A stretch of 45,269 nt of DNA, taken from the NCBI GenBank assembly GCA_019416455.1, contig DXXG01000019.1, forward strand, positions 1 through 45,269, written 5' to 3'. Below, piece by piece: positions 1 to 8,440 of the stretch. This stretch comes from Clostridiales bacterium (GTDB lineage Bacteria > Bacillota > Clostridia > Oscillospirales > Acutalibacteraceae). Every line of letters starts with the position of its first letter. The stretch's first letter is position 1. Under the pieces are notes generated by a model that was given only the letters and a program-made list of their open reading frames with translations, was not told where the DNA came from and did no database searches. Made by a program: the position numbers and the translations under genes.

Positions 1-74
1 GGAATCATTGCGACGACCAGCATGAGCGCCAGAAGCATCGCAAGTGATTTCTTCAGAAACTTGCTTTTCTTCAT
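1..74 (-). CDS. Start of an exported protein (partial)
   Basis: Only the first 24 codons lie in the window; the gene runs off the left edge. The visible peptide begins MKKSKFLKKSLAMLLALMLV and has a basic start followed by a hydrophobic core, so it is a Sec signal peptide. A GAGGG ribosome-binding site at 83-87 lies eight bases before the ATG. This type of N-terminus is common on large surface or S-layer-associated proteins of Clostridia, but the mature protein is not visible and its function cannot be given. It lies downstream of the integrase gene on the same strand. Confidence 0.7.
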   Translation of the reverse strand, partial: MKKSKFLKKSLAMLLALMLVVAMI

Positions 75-124
75 AATTTCAACCCTCTTAAATTTTAGAT
101 TCTCACAGGGCTCTTTCCCCGTGA

Positions 125-149
125 GTTGAAGTTATCTATAAACTTCAAC
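125..149 (-). promoter_or_regulatory. 9-bp inverted repeat upstream of the exported protein gene
   Basis: GTTGAAGTT and AACTTCAAC face each other across a 7-base AT-rich spacer (atctata). The dyad is about 50 bases upstream of the start codon at 74 and could be an operator or a hairpin in the leader. A second small dyad (CTCAC...GTGAG) lies at 101-124. There is no direct evidence of a bound protein. Confidence 0.35.
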
Positions 150-229
150 ATGGGAGGGCGAAGCTGTGGAAAATTCTGGGGCAAAGAGGGGTATCTCTTG
201 GAAAAAATGCGAAAAAACTCAACTTTTGT

Positions 230-1690
230 TCAACTTTCCCCGGATTTTCCACCGGTTTTTTCACCGTCGGGAGGCGGGGTCGCAGGCTCTTTCACACCCT
301 CCCGGGTGGTGAGGAGAACGTCCGCCATACAGTCGCTGATGCGGCTTTCCGCCTGCTGCATCACATGACTGTAAATGCTGGTGGTGGTGGACACGCTGGA
401 GTGTCCCAGGCGGTGACTGATACTCACGCTGTCCACCCCGTGAAAGAACAGCATACTGGTCATAGTGTGGCGGAACGCGTGAGGGTTCAGGTGGGGGAGC
501 TGGTGCCGCCGTTGGAAACGCACCAGCCAATTCCCCAGCTGGCTGGGGTTCATCCTTCCGCCCCGCTCTCCTGGGAACACATAGGGGGACTCCTCCCATT
601 TTTCTCCCAGCTCCGCTCGCTGGGTCTCCTGCCACAGCTGGTACTCCCGCAGAAGGCACATGGTCTCGTCCGGCAGCTTGATGGTACGCACCGAGTCCCG
701 GGTTTTAGGGGTGCCCTCGTACACGCCCCGATCCCCGGCGTAAAGCAGGGTACAGTCGATATGGATCTGACCGTTCTCCCAGTCCACATGGTCCCATTTC
801 AAACCCAGCAGCTCCCCCCGGCGGCAACCTGACACCAGCAGCAGATGGACCGCCGTTTTCCACTTGATGGGCTCCGCGTCTGCCGCTTTCAGGATATCCG
901 CCACCTCCTCCATCTGGAAATAGTTGGGATCTGAGGACTCCCGCTTGGGCGGGCTGGCCCGGTGGGCCGGATTTAACGGGATGCGCATTTCCTTCTCCGC
1001 CTGGCCCAGGACGATGGAGATCACCAGGTGGCAATTCATGATGGTCCGGCCGCTGAGGCATTTTTCCTCCCGCTGCGTGGAAAACAGCAGGGAATAGGGC
1101 AGATCCAAGGCGTCCGCTACTCGGTGGGCGGTGGCGGGTTTTACCGGTTCTCCCTTCCGGAGCCGTTCCAGGCTGATGCGCCGGCCGTCTTTGCCGGTGA
1201 CACAGTTGCCCAGTCCCCGGGCTTCCACCACTTGCCACAAGGCTTGGCGGGCCAGGGCCTTTTCGTTGTCCTCCCGGGCTTCCGGCAGGGAGAGTTGCTG
1301 GTACACGTAGTTCAAGTGCTGGGGCCGGATCTCGCCCAGCCGCAGATGCCCCAAAAAAGGCAGCACCCGCTTCAAACTCTGCCGGTAATGGATCAGGGTA
1401 AGATGCTTCAATCCAGTGCGCTCCTTCAATTCCAGCACGTATTCCGCGTACTGGGCGAAGGTCTGGCGTCCATCGGTGAGATAGCCTTCCCGGCACTGCT
1501 TCTCGAACACGGCGGCTTGTTTTTCCGCTTCTTTTCGGGCCCGCTTCTCGCTCCATCCCTCCGGCACATGCCAGGTCATCGTGTAGGGGGTCAGCTGCTT
1601 TCCCGTGCGAGGGTCACGCCCTTTATACACCCGGATGCTGTAAGAGACAACTTCGCCCTCTTTGTTTTTCCGTGACTGCAAATACGCCAT
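230..1690 (-). CDS. Tyrosine recombinase/integrase with an HTH-like insertion
   Basis: A 486-residue site-specific recombinase of the phage-integrase family that cuts and rejoins DNA through a tyrosine. The N-terminus (residues 1-70) resembles the arm-type DNA-binding domain of Tn916-like integrases, followed by a SAM-like core-binding domain from about residue 75. The catalytic set is complete: R290 in SGCRRGE, K329 in PKTRDSVR, H404-x-x-R407, H430 in LGH and the nucleophile Y440 in SIYSHV. Residues about 146-205 interrupt the core-binding domain with a stretch resembling an XRE-type helix-turn-helix (GRRISLERLRKG...ATAHRVADALDLPYSLLF). The tail after 460 is low complexity. No excisionase, relaxase or cargo gene is adjacent, so this is a solitary integrase or the remnant of an element. 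The start is supported by an AAGGAG-type site just upstream. Confidence 0.93.
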   Translation of the reverse strand: MAYLQSRKNKEGEVVSYSIRVYKGRDPRTGKQLTPYTMTWHVPEGWSEKRARKEAEKQAAVFEKQCREGYLTDGRQTFAQYAEYVLELKERTGLKHLTLIHYRQSLKRVLPFLGHLRLGEIRPQHLNYVYQQLSLPEAREDNEKALARQALWQVVEARGLGNCVTGKDGRRISLERLRKGEPVKPATAHRVADALDLPYSLLFSTQREEKCLSGRTIMNCHLVISIVLGQAEKEMRIPLNPAHRASPPKRESSDPNYFQMEEVADILKAADAEPIKWKTAVHLLLVSGCRRGELLGLKWDHVDWENGQIHIDCTLLYAGDRGVYEGTPKTRDSVRTIKLPDETMCLLREYQLWQETQRAELGEKWEESPYVFPGERGGRMNPSQLGNWLVRFQRRHQLPHLNPHAFRHTMTSMLFFHGVDSVSISHRLGHSSVSTTTSIYSHVMQQAESRISDCMADVLLTTREGVKEPATPPPDGEKTGGKSGES

Positions 1691-1745
1691 TTTTTGCTCC
1701 TTCCCGCGGGTTCGTTTTTACCGCATTTTTTAGAATTATTCCTTT

Positions 1746-1775
1746 AGAATAGGCCACCAAATCCCGCGGTGTCAA
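1746..1775 (-). promoter_or_regulatory. Promoter of the integrase gene
   Basis: Reading the minus strand, TTGACA (1770-1775) and TATTCT (1746-1751) are separated by 18 bases. Two TTTAGAAT direct repeats (near 1728 and 1743) overlap the -10 region and could be a repressor site. Confidence 0.6.
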
Positions 1776-2142
1776 ACACTCTTTTTATGACTTTTTTCCG
1801 TTCAACTTTTTTTCAACCTTGTCGAATCTTGAAAAAAAAGCTCGAAGGATGGTGGAAAAGGGGAGGGGGCAAAATCTTGTGGGAAGATGCCGGCAGGACC
1901 TGAAAAAACCGGGGGATTTCCTGAAAATGGATTTCCAGCCGTTTCTAGCACCGTCCACGGGTCAAGGTAGGTCTGAGGAACGCTGAATGGCTGGAAACGG
2001 GATTTCCGTACAAAGAAAAAACCTCCGCCGCCAAAAGGGCGGGGAGGCAGGATGGGGAAGATAGGCCTAGGCAAACCGCCCCTACGGCTCCAGGGGTTAA
2101 AAGCCTTTTGGAGAAATACGTCTCAGGACAGGGGAAAAGGGC
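1776..2142. other. Gene-free stretch between integrase and lipoprotein gene
   Basis: No credible gene is seen. It holds an inverted repeat TTTCCAGCC (1932-1940) / GGCTGGAAA (1989-1997), and an imperfect GC hairpin at 2022-2048 that on the minus strand is followed by a run of six T (2016-2021), probably a second terminator for the lipoprotein gene. Confidence 0.5.
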
Positions 2143-2181
2143 AAAAAAAGAGCGCTGCCGAAGGTGATTCAGCAGCGCTCT
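2143..2181 (-). terminator. Intrinsic terminator of the substrate-binding lipoprotein gene
   Basis: A perfect 10-bp stem (AGAGCGCTGC with GCAGCGCTCT, 2149-2158 and 2172-2181) is followed on the minus strand by seven T. It lies 26 bases after the stop codon at 2207. Confidence 0.9.
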
Positions 2182-2206
2182 GGTTTATCAGGTTCATACA
2201 GGTCTT

Positions 2207-3211
2207 TTACTGGTACAGGAACGCCCCTTGCAGGGTCTCCTCAGGGAAGGTGGTACCTTCCAGGGCGGCCAGGGTGGTCTGGTTCACAAAGGTACGGAAG
2301 GAGGTGAAGGTGTACACAGGAACGTTGGCCAGGTCCTCTCCTTCAATGAGCTTCACCACCGTGTCGGCGGCTTTCACTCCCTGATCCCGGCTGGCCACGC
2401 TGATGGAAGCCAAGGCTCCCCCTTGGACCATGGCGTCAGACCCCACATACCAGGGCTTCCCGGCTTCTTTGATGGCCGCGGCCACCTGGTCAGCTACCGG
2501 GGCAATGGTGTTGTCGGCGGGGGTGAATACGGCGTCCACCTGGGCGCACAGCTTGGTAGCCGCTTCCGCCGCTCCCTCCTGGGAGGTCACAGGGGATTCG
2601 ATCACCTCAAGGCCCTGGTCGGAACAGAGTGTTTTCAACTGGTCCGCTTCCGCCTGGGAACCGGGCTCGTCCGGGTTGTACAGCAAGCCCACGGTAGCAA
2701 GGGAACCGTTCCCCTGCCGGGCAAGATCCAGCAGAGCCGACCCGGAGGTGGGGGCAACCACACCTGTCACCGAGCCGCCGCTCACTTCCAGAGCGCTCTC
2801 GCTGGCCACGCCGGTGTAGACCACCGTCACATCGCTGTCCTTGGCGGCGTCGATGGCGGCCTGAGCCGCGGGAGTGGAGATGGCCACGATCATGTCCACC
2901 TCATCCTCCACGAACCCCTGACAGATCTCCTCCGCTTTGGCGGGATCTCCGCCGGCGTTCTGGTAGTCGATCTCCACCTGGGTCTCATCACAGCCCCACT
3001 CTTCCAGACGCCCCATGAAGGCTTCCCGCAGAGTGTTCAGGGAGGTGTGCTCCTGATACTGGACCAGGCCGATCTGATAGACCGCTTCTGCCGGGTCAGA
3101 GGCTTCCGGCGACGGACTGGGGGAGGGGGAAGGCCCCTCCCCGGTGGAGCAGCCCGTGAGAACGGCCCCGCAAAGCGCCAGGCACAGCATGACGCGCAAT
3201 AGTTTTTTCAT
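2207..3211 (-). CDS. ABC transporter substrate-binding lipoprotein (TrpX-like family)
   Basis: A 334-residue extracytoplasmic solute-binding protein of the ABC_sub_bind (PF04392) type. The chosen ATG at 3211 gives a lipoprotein signal peptide with lipobox LTGC and lipidated Cys21; upstream in-frame codons lie in the leader. A Ser-Pro linker follows, then the binding domain beginning YQIGLVQYQEHTSLN and ending with FRTFVNQTTLAALEG. Family members are encoded with a permease and an ATPase and some import tryptophan or other aromatic compounds. Here no transporter partner follows: a terminator and the integrase come next, so the protein is an orphan or works with a distant permease. The ligand cannot be read from the sequence. 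A mutually exclusive hairpin pair upstream suggests attenuation. Confidence 0.88.
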   Translation of the reverse strand: MKKLLRVMLCLALCGAVLTGCSTGEGPSPSPSPSPEASDPAEAVYQIGLVQYQEHTSLNTLREAFMGRLEEWGCDETQVEIDYQNAGGDPAKAEEICQGFVEDEVDMIVAISTPAAQAAIDAAKDSDVTVVYTGVASESALEVSGGSVTGVVAPTSGSALLDLARQGNGSLATVGLLYNPDEPGSQAEADQLKTLCSDQGLEVIESPVTSQEGAAEAATKLCAQVDAVFTPADNTIAPVADQVAAAIKEAGKPWYVGSDAMVQGGALASISVASRDQGVKAADTVVKLIEGEDLANVPVYTFTSFRTFVNQTTLAALEGTTFPEETLQGAFLYQ

Positions 3212-3244
3212 GTGCGATCCCCCATTTCTCGCGTTGTGTGAATT

Positions 3245-3321
3245 GGTTGGGAAAAAGCAAAATCCCTGCGGCCCTTTTACAGAGTCGCAGGGACATTTCC
3301 GCTGGCGGCACTGTCCCAACC
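3245..3321 (-). promoter_or_regulatory. Possible transcription attenuator before the lipoprotein gene
   Basis: On the minus strand an 8-bp stem (TCCCTGCG 3286-3293 region paired with CGCAGGGA 3263-3270) is followed by TTTTGCTTTTT, a terminator shape. Its first arm overlaps a second possible stem, GGGACA (3312-3317) with TGTCCC (3290-3295), so the two cannot form together. A further outer pairing GGTTGGGA (3314-3321) with TCCCAACC (3245-3252) would swallow the T-run. It could equally be the plain terminator of the upstream operon at 3399. Confidence 0.45.
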
Positions 3322-3398
3322 TTTGAGGAACAGGGCGGTCCCCTTTCCTCTCCGATTGTTCCATTAAATCACACGCCGCCTTCTTTGTCAAGCGGAGC

Positions 3399-4907
3399 TC
3401 ACTGGATAGGCTGGTTCTGGTTTACGAGCTCCACGTACTCCAGGACCTTGGCCACTTCGCTGCGGCGGACCAAGCCGTTATACGCCCCGTTGAGCAGAGC
3501 CGCGTACCGCTCGTTCTGGTCCTCAACGGCGCAGTAAGTGATGGTATCCGGATCGCTGCCGTCGAAGTACTCATAGGTGACTTCCAGCACGGGAGCGTTC
3601 TCGTCATAGGTGACTTTATCGTTGGAGAGCACAGCCAGAGAAAGCACTGCCTGATACAGATCCTGATAGTTCTCGTAATCCACGGTCTCACCGTCGGCGT
3701 TGGTCACGTTCAGGTCGTAGACAGGCTCCTCCTCGGTGGATTCCTCCTCGTTGAGCACCTGCTCCGCGCTGAAACGGTACTCCGTGTCACCATTCACAGT
3801 GAGGGTCATGGCGCTGACGTCCTTGATATTGGGCAGCCACACATAGCTCATCCGCAGATCCATCAGATCCGCGTCCGCCCAGGAAGTGACCGTGTCAGAG
3901 GCCACCACGTAGATCACGTCCTTGTCGTCGGCAATGAGATACCGGTTGCCGTCGGAATTCTTCTCGCTGACAGCCAGGGTGTGATCCTCGCCGTTCATGT
4001 TAAAGACGATCTGGGTGTAGGGCTCTGCCAGGCCGTACTTCTCCAGGTTCTCCTGGGTGCGGCCCACAGCGGCCACGGAATCGGCGGTCAGGCTCTTGAG
4101 GGCGGTGAGCATCTCGCTGAACTGGTTGCTGCCGGATTCAGCGATCACCGGCTGGGTGATGAGATAGGTGCTGATCTTGGTCTCGTCATATTCCACCACG
4201 ATGGGCTCTTCCAGATGAGTACCGGTAAGCTCCATGTGATAGAGCACGTCGGTGACGGTGTTTTCCGTGGTGTTGCCATCCTCGTCCGTCACCTCTTCCA
4301 CCAGGTCATCCACGGCGTAGACTTCCTTGCTGAGGAAGTCCAGGGGAGAACCCAGCAGAGAATCAGAGAAAGAGGAGGAGATGTACACCACGCCATCCTT
4401 CAAAAGATACCGGCCGGCGGATTCTCCCGCTTCGTTGCCCACGGTGAATTCATCTGTGGTGCCGTCGTTGTAGGTGACGGTCACCTGGGTGGCGGCGTCT
4501 CCGGACAGGCCAAACTGCTCCAGGTCCTCCTGCTCGCCCAGATTCTTGGAGGCGATAACACTGGCCACTCCGCTTGCGGCGCTGGTCACTCCGGAGGTAT
4601 CCACGTCATAGTCCTGATACCCGTCGATGGTGAACTGCACCGTCTCTTCGGTGGCGCTGCTCTCCTCAGAGGAGGCGGTCTCCTGCTCCAAGGGGAGAAG
4701 GGTAAAGCTGGCGGAGGGATTCTTCACCTGGATGGACGCGATCTCGCTGTCCTCCCGGTCAATGACGGTCTCGGTGGTGGTGGAGGAAGTGGAGGAGGAA
4801 TCCTCATCGGACTCTGTGGGCTGGGTCAGCAGCAGCACTGCCGCTCCGCCGCCCAGTACCACCAACACCGCCAGCATGATAATAAGGTAGCGCAGGTTTT
4901 TCTTCAT
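3399..4907 (-). CDS. DUF4340 membrane-anchored protein of the Gld-like ABC operon
   Basis: A 502-residue protein with one N-terminal membrane segment (about residues 7-27), an acidic Ser/Thr linker, and a large extracytoplasmic region made of repeated beta-rich DUF4340-like modules (for example IASIQVKNPSASFTLLP, and VTYNDGTTDEFTVGNEAGE). It is the last gene of a four-gene operon and starts five bases after the stop codon of the GldG-like gene. DUF4340 proteins commonly sit beside GldF/GldG-type ABC exporters; their role is not established. The protein is strongly acidic. Function beyond being an accessory of this exporter is inference. Confidence 0.85.
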   Translation of the reverse strand: MKKNLRYLIIMLAVLVVLGGGAAVLLLTQPTESDEDSSSTSSTTTETVIDREDSEIASIQVKNPSASFTLLPLEQETASSEESSATEETVQFTIDGYQDYDVDTSGVTSAASGVASVIASKNLGEQEDLEQFGLSGDAATQVTVTYNDGTTDEFTVGNEAGESAGRYLLKDGVVYISSSFSDSLLGSPLDFLSKEVYAVDDLVEEVTDEDGNTTENTVTDVLYHMELTGTHLEEPIVVEYDETKISTYLITQPVIAESGSNQFSEMLTALKSLTADSVAAVGRTQENLEKYGLAEPYTQIVFNMNGEDHTLAVSEKNSDGNRYLIADDKDVIYVVASDTVTSWADADLMDLRMSYVWLPNIKDVSAMTLTVNGDTEYRFSAEQVLNEEESTEEEPVYDLNVTNADGETVDYENYQDLYQAVLSLAVLSNDKVTYDENAPVLEVTYEYFDGSDPDTITYCAVEDQNERYAALLNGAYNGLVRRSEVAKVLEYVELVNQNQPIQ

Positions 4908-4911
4908 GGAC

Positions 4912-6456
4912 TTACAGGTGCCTCCTCTTCAGGAAGATGACGAGGCCCACTGCCAGGATCGCCACAGGGATCACAGCGGCAAACAGGATGCCCAGCATGT
5001 CGATGGTGCTCCGGGTGGCGGTGACGTCGGCGGTGTTGGTCTGCACACGCTCGGTGGAGACGGTGACACTGCTGCCGTCGTTATTGGTGAGATAGAGCAT
5101 CAGATCGGTGATGTAATCCCCATCGCCGAAGGTAGAGCTCATGAAGGTATCGGTGAACACGTTGGAAGAACCGAACACAGCCACGCTCCGGGCCACGGAG
5201 GAGCCGTCCACCTGCACATACTTGCTGGACAGGGAGGCCACGATCTGCTTATCGGTCTGAGGATTCTCCACCTCTTCCTGGGTGGTGTTCTCGGTGACCA
5301 CATAGGCGCTGTCGGCGGTGGTCCACAGCTCGTAGGTAGCCACGCTGCTGTTGCCGTCAAACACCATGGTCAAGGGAGCGCTGTCATAGGTGACCAGACG
5401 GTTGTAGGTGTTGTCCGCCAGGTATTCCTCGGAAGCGTCCACGATCACGCCGCTGGCGTTTGCAAGCACCATGCGGTTGGTATCGCTCTCATACACCACG
5501 CCGGGTTCCACTTTCACGCCCCATTCCTCCAGGAAGGCGGAGAAGTTGGGCATGGAGCCCTGAGTGGGATAGCAGGTCACCAGCAGGGTGACAGGATCTT
5601 TGTGGGAGGTATCGTCCAGGAAAGCACGCAGCTTATCCACTTCTTCCGCGGTGTAGTCCGTGGTGGGAGTGGGGAGCATCAGCACCTGGGTGCCCTCGGG
5701 GATCTCCTCGGTGAGCAGGTCGATCTCCTGGACCTCGAAGTTCTGGTCTTCCATCAGGCCCAGGAAGCTGCCCATGTTGTCGCTGGTGAGCATCTCATTG
5801 TGGCCGGTGGCGATGGTGAACACAGGCACGTCTTCCAGATTCACCATTTCTAGAGCGCCGGCCAAGGCGCTATCCACCATGGAATAGCTGTTATAGGCGC
5901 CGGTGGTCTGGTCCTGCTCCATGGAGAACAGGTCGGACACGGTGAGCACCCGGTGACGGCTCTCGGTCTTTACCATCACCTTGCCGGTGGACAGGTTCTC
6001 GTCAGCGTATTCGCTGATGAAAGTGGGGTTGGTGTCCGGATCCACAAATTCCACTTTGATCTTGGAATTGGCTTCCGCCAGACGCTTGGCCAGGTTGGCC
6101 ACCTGGCTGTATTCCAAACCGTAGTTGGTATAGATCTGGTTCTTCTCATAGGCGTCCTCGCTGCCGATGAGGTAGATGGTGGTTTCCTGATCCACGCCCT
6201 TAGCGATCTCCATGGCCTGATCGGACAGGGTGTTCAAACCCTGGGCAGTCAGGTCGATGTCCATGGAGGGGAAGCGTTCCGTCAAGGCGGAGACCACCAC
6301 GTTCAGCGCCACCACGATGGCGATAAACACCACGGTGAGCAGAGTGGCCATGCCGCCCCGCTTGAACCGGTTGGAGCCAAAGGGATTCTTCCCCGGCTTT
6401 TTGGCCTGAGGCTTATTGGCCTCGGGCTGCTTTACTTCCGTCTGTTTCGTATCCAT
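4912..6456 (-). CDS. GldG-like auxiliary protein of an ABC exporter (ABC_transp_aux)
   Basis: A 514-residue membrane protein with a basic cytoplasmic N-terminus, a first membrane helix at about residues 36-58, a large extracytoplasmic domain and a C-terminal helix at about 483-508 ending in KRRHL. The extracytoplasmic part has the GldG-type layout: LTAQGLNTLSDQ near residue 70 and the glutamine amidotransferase-like region with LMLPTPTTDYTAEE. In Bacteroidetes, GldG works with GldF and GldA in gliding motility; in Firmicutes homologous cassettes are common and their substrate is unknown. It lies 14 bases after the permease stop codon, so is cotranscribed with it. Confidence 0.88.
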   Translation of the reverse strand: MDTKQTEVKQPEANKPQAKKPGKNPFGSNRFKRGGMATLLTVVFIAIVVALNVVVSALTERFPSMDIDLTAQGLNTLSDQAMEIAKGVDQETTIYLIGSEDAYEKNQIYTNYGLEYSQVANLAKRLAEANSKIKVEFVDPDTNPTFISEYADENLSTGKVMVKTESRHRVLTVSDLFSMEQDQTTGAYNSYSMVDSALAGALEMVNLEDVPVFTIATGHNEMLTSDNMGSFLGLMEDQNFEVQEIDLLTEEIPEGTQVLMLPTPTTDYTAEEVDKLRAFLDDTSHKDPVTLLVTCYPTQGSMPNFSAFLEEWGVKVEPGVVYESDTNRMVLANASGVIVDASEEYLADNTYNRLVTYDSAPLTMVFDGNSSVATYELWTTADSAYVVTENTTQEEVENPQTDKQIVASLSSKYVQVDGSSVARSVAVFGSSNVFTDTFMSSTFGDGDYITDLMLYLTNNDGSSVTVSTERVQTNTADVTATRSTIDMLGILFAAVIPVAILAVGLVIFLKRRHL

Positions 6457-6470
6457 ATTCAGTGTCCTCC

Positions 6471-7178
6471 TTAGCTCCAGCGGCGGCTTTCCACCTTACG
6501 GGCGGTGAGAAAGACGAACACAGCGGCCACGCTCACAAAGAACAGAACGCTGGAAATGCTGAACATGCCCTGGGTGAAAGTGCTGTAACGGTCGTTAAAG
6601 GAAAGCCACTGGACGATATTGCTGACGAACGTGTTGGAAATGGCGGAAGCCAGGCTGTCGATGTACATCAGAAGCACCGAGATGATGAAGGTGCCGATGG
6701 CGGCGATGATCTGGCTTACCGTCAGGCTGGAGATAAACACGCCGATGGAGATCATGGCGGCGCCGTAGAGCAGAGCACCGATGTAGGTGCCGATGATCTC
6801 GCCCCAAGCGGGGGAGGAGAAGAAGCTCATGGCGATGGCGGGCAGGATGCCGCCCAAAGTGGTGGCGATGAAATACACACACCAGCAGGCGAAGAACTTG
6901 CCCAGCACAATGGAGGTCACTCCCACAGGCGCGGTCAAGAGGGCCTGGTCGGTCTTATTTTTCTGGTCGTCGGTCATGGAGCGCATGGTGATGATGGGGA
7001 TGATCATCATGCTGAAGCTGAACATGGTGGAGAACACCGCGGAGATGTAAGTAGAGGAGCTGGTCAGCATGGCCTGATAGTAGTAGAAGCCGTACAGGGC
7101 CATCAGAGCGGCCACGCACACATAGCCCACAGGGGAGCTGAAATAGGAGCGGACTTCCCGCTTAAAGATCGCTTTCAT
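6471..7178 (-). CDS. ABC-2 type permease, GldF-like
   Basis: A 235-residue integral membrane protein with about six helices and the ABC-2 permease pattern: an N-terminal MKAIFKREVRSYFSSPVGY, where the cytoplasmic entry helix precedes the first membrane segment, and later helices such as VSQIIAAIGTFIISVLLMYI. The start ATG shares its first base with the TAA stop of the ATPase gene (TAATG), a sign of translational coupling. It should form the membrane channel of the exporter with the ATPase and the GldG-like protein. Confidence 0.9.
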   Translation of the reverse strand: MKAIFKREVRSYFSSPVGYVCVAALMALYGFYYYQAMLTSSSTYISAVFSTMFSFSMMIIPIITMRSMTDDQKNKTDQALLTAPVGVTSIVLGKFFACWCVYFIATTLGGILPAIAMSFFSSPAWGEIIGTYIGALLYGAAMISIGVFISSLTVSQIIAAIGTFIISVLLMYIDSLASAISNTFVSNIVQWLSFNDRYSTFTQGMFSISSVLFFVSVAAVFVFLTARKVESRRWS

Positions 7179-8221
7179 TACTCCTCATCTCCTTTCTCTT
7201 TCTCCTCAGGCTCCTGGTCCTTGTCGTCAAACTCCAGGTCCTGGTCGGGATCCAGCTGGGCACCGTCATCCTGCTGGGGCAGCAGGGTGGTGTCGGAGCT
7301 GGTCAGCTGGAGGAACAGGTCCTCCAGAGTGAGGTCGGTGTTGCGCAGAGCCACCATGGGCCAGCCCTTACGGGCCATCAGAGCGAACACGTCACGGCGG
7401 ATATCGTTCTCAGGGGTGGATTCCACGCTGATTTCAAACACGCCCTTCTCCTTCTCGCCCAGGGAATAGGTATCCACCACGCCGGGCACGTTCTGCAAGG
7501 CGTGGACCATTTCCTTCTCGGGGCCTTCCGCCCGGAGGATGAGCCGATGGTCGGGGGACAGGTCATGGGCCAGGGTATCGGTGGCGCCGTCGGCCACGAT
7601 CCGGCCGTTGTTGATGACCAGGATCCGCTCACACACTGCCTGAACTTCCGGCAGGATGTGGGAGCTCAAGATCACCGTGTGGTTGCGGCCCAGGTTCTTG
7701 ATGAGGGTGCGGATCTCGATGATCTGCTTGGGGTCCAGACCCACGGTAGGTTCGTCCAGGATGAGCACCGGGGGATTGCCGATGAGGGCCTGGGCGATGC
7801 CCACGCGCTGCTTATAGCCCTTGGACAGGTTGCCGATGAGACGGTTGTACACGTTCTCGATCTTCACCAGCCGGCAGATCTCCTTGATGTGTTCCTCCCG
7901 GGGGAGTTTCGTCTTTTTCAGGTCGTACATGAAGTTCAGGTACTCCTTTACCGTCATGTCCATGTACAGGGGCGGCTGCTCGGGCAGGTAGCCGATCTGG
8001 CGCTTCACCTCGTTGGGTTCCTCCAGAGTGTTCTTGCCCGACACCGTCACCTCGCCGGAAGTGGCGGAGAGGTAACCGGTGATGATGTTCATCGTGGTGG
8101 ATTTGCCCGCGCCGTTGGGTCCCAGGAACCCTACGATGGTGCCCTCCTCGATTTTAAAACTCACGCGATCCAGCGCCAGGTTCTGACCGTAGCGCTTGGT
8201 GAGGTTCTTGACCTCTATCAT
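7178..8221 (-). CDS. ABC transporter ATP-binding protein (GldA-like)
   Basis: A 347-residue ATPase that powers the exporter encoded downstream. It shows Walker A GPNGAGKST (residues 34-42), Q-loop region YLPEQPPLY, the signature LSKGYKQR, Walker B LILDEPTVGLDP and the switch histidine in LSSHIL. After the nucleotide-binding domain a C-terminal domain of about 100 residues is followed by a very acidic tail (EFDDKDQEPEEKEKGDEE). The ATG at 8221 is chosen because AGGAGG lies ten bases upstream and the protein then begins MIEVKNLTKRYG, as in the family. It is the first gene of the four-gene operon. Confidence 0.93.
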   Translation of the reverse strand: MIEVKNLTKRYGQNLALDRVSFKIEEGTIVGFLGPNGAGKSTTMNIITGYLSATSGEVTVSGKNTLEEPNEVKRQIGYLPEQPPLYMDMTVKEYLNFMYDLKKTKLPREEHIKEICRLVKIENVYNRLIGNLSKGYKQRVGIAQALIGNPPVLILDEPTVGLDPKQIIEIRTLIKNLGRNHTVILSSHILPEVQAVCERILVINNGRIVADGATDTLAHDLSPDHRLILRAEGPEKEMVHALQNVPGVVDTYSLGEKEKGVFEISVESTPENDIRRDVFALMARKGWPMVALRNTDLTLEDLFLQLTSSDTTLLPQQDDGAQLDPDQDLEFDDKDQEPEEKEKGDEE

Positions 8222-8297
8222 GTCCGTGATTCCTCCTGTTTCCGTCTTTTCGCCGGGGGCTTCCTCGGAGGGGCCATCCGACGTCTGTAACTTCACC

Positions 8298-8326
8298 ATA
8301 GTACCGCAAAATGGGCTTTTTTGCAA
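8298..8326 (-). promoter_or_regulatory. Promoter of the Gld-like ABC operon
   Basis: On the minus strand TTGCAA (8321-8326) and TACTAT (8298-8303) are separated by 17 bases, about 77 bases before the ATPase start. Confidence 0.6.
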
Positions 8327-8390
8327 GAGTTTTCCCCTTTGGCACCACAGTTTTCCTAATTTTAACCGGGCTTTGTGAAGTTCCTGTGAC

Positions 8391-8440
8391 GGGAATGCGA
8401 AATGTCAGTCCCCGAAACGGGGACTGACATTCGTATTCCC
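8391..8440. repeat. 50-bp near-perfect palindrome
   Basis: AATGTCAGTCCCCG and its exact complement face each other across AAA, and the pairing continues outward through GGGAAT...ATTCCC with single mismatches. No T-run follows on either strand, so it is not a typical terminator. It lies in the untranscribed-looking gap between the divergent ABC and DUF1015 promoters. Confidence 0.8.

Noticed and set aside
1802..2074. 90-codon open frame on the minus strand
   Set aside because: It has a Pro/Phe-rich low-complexity product, no RBS, and overlaps the terminator hairpin at 2022-2048.
3211..3398. Canonical T-box riboswitch
   Set aside because: The leader is short and lacks the UGGN antiterminator bulge and a recognisable stem I specifier loop.
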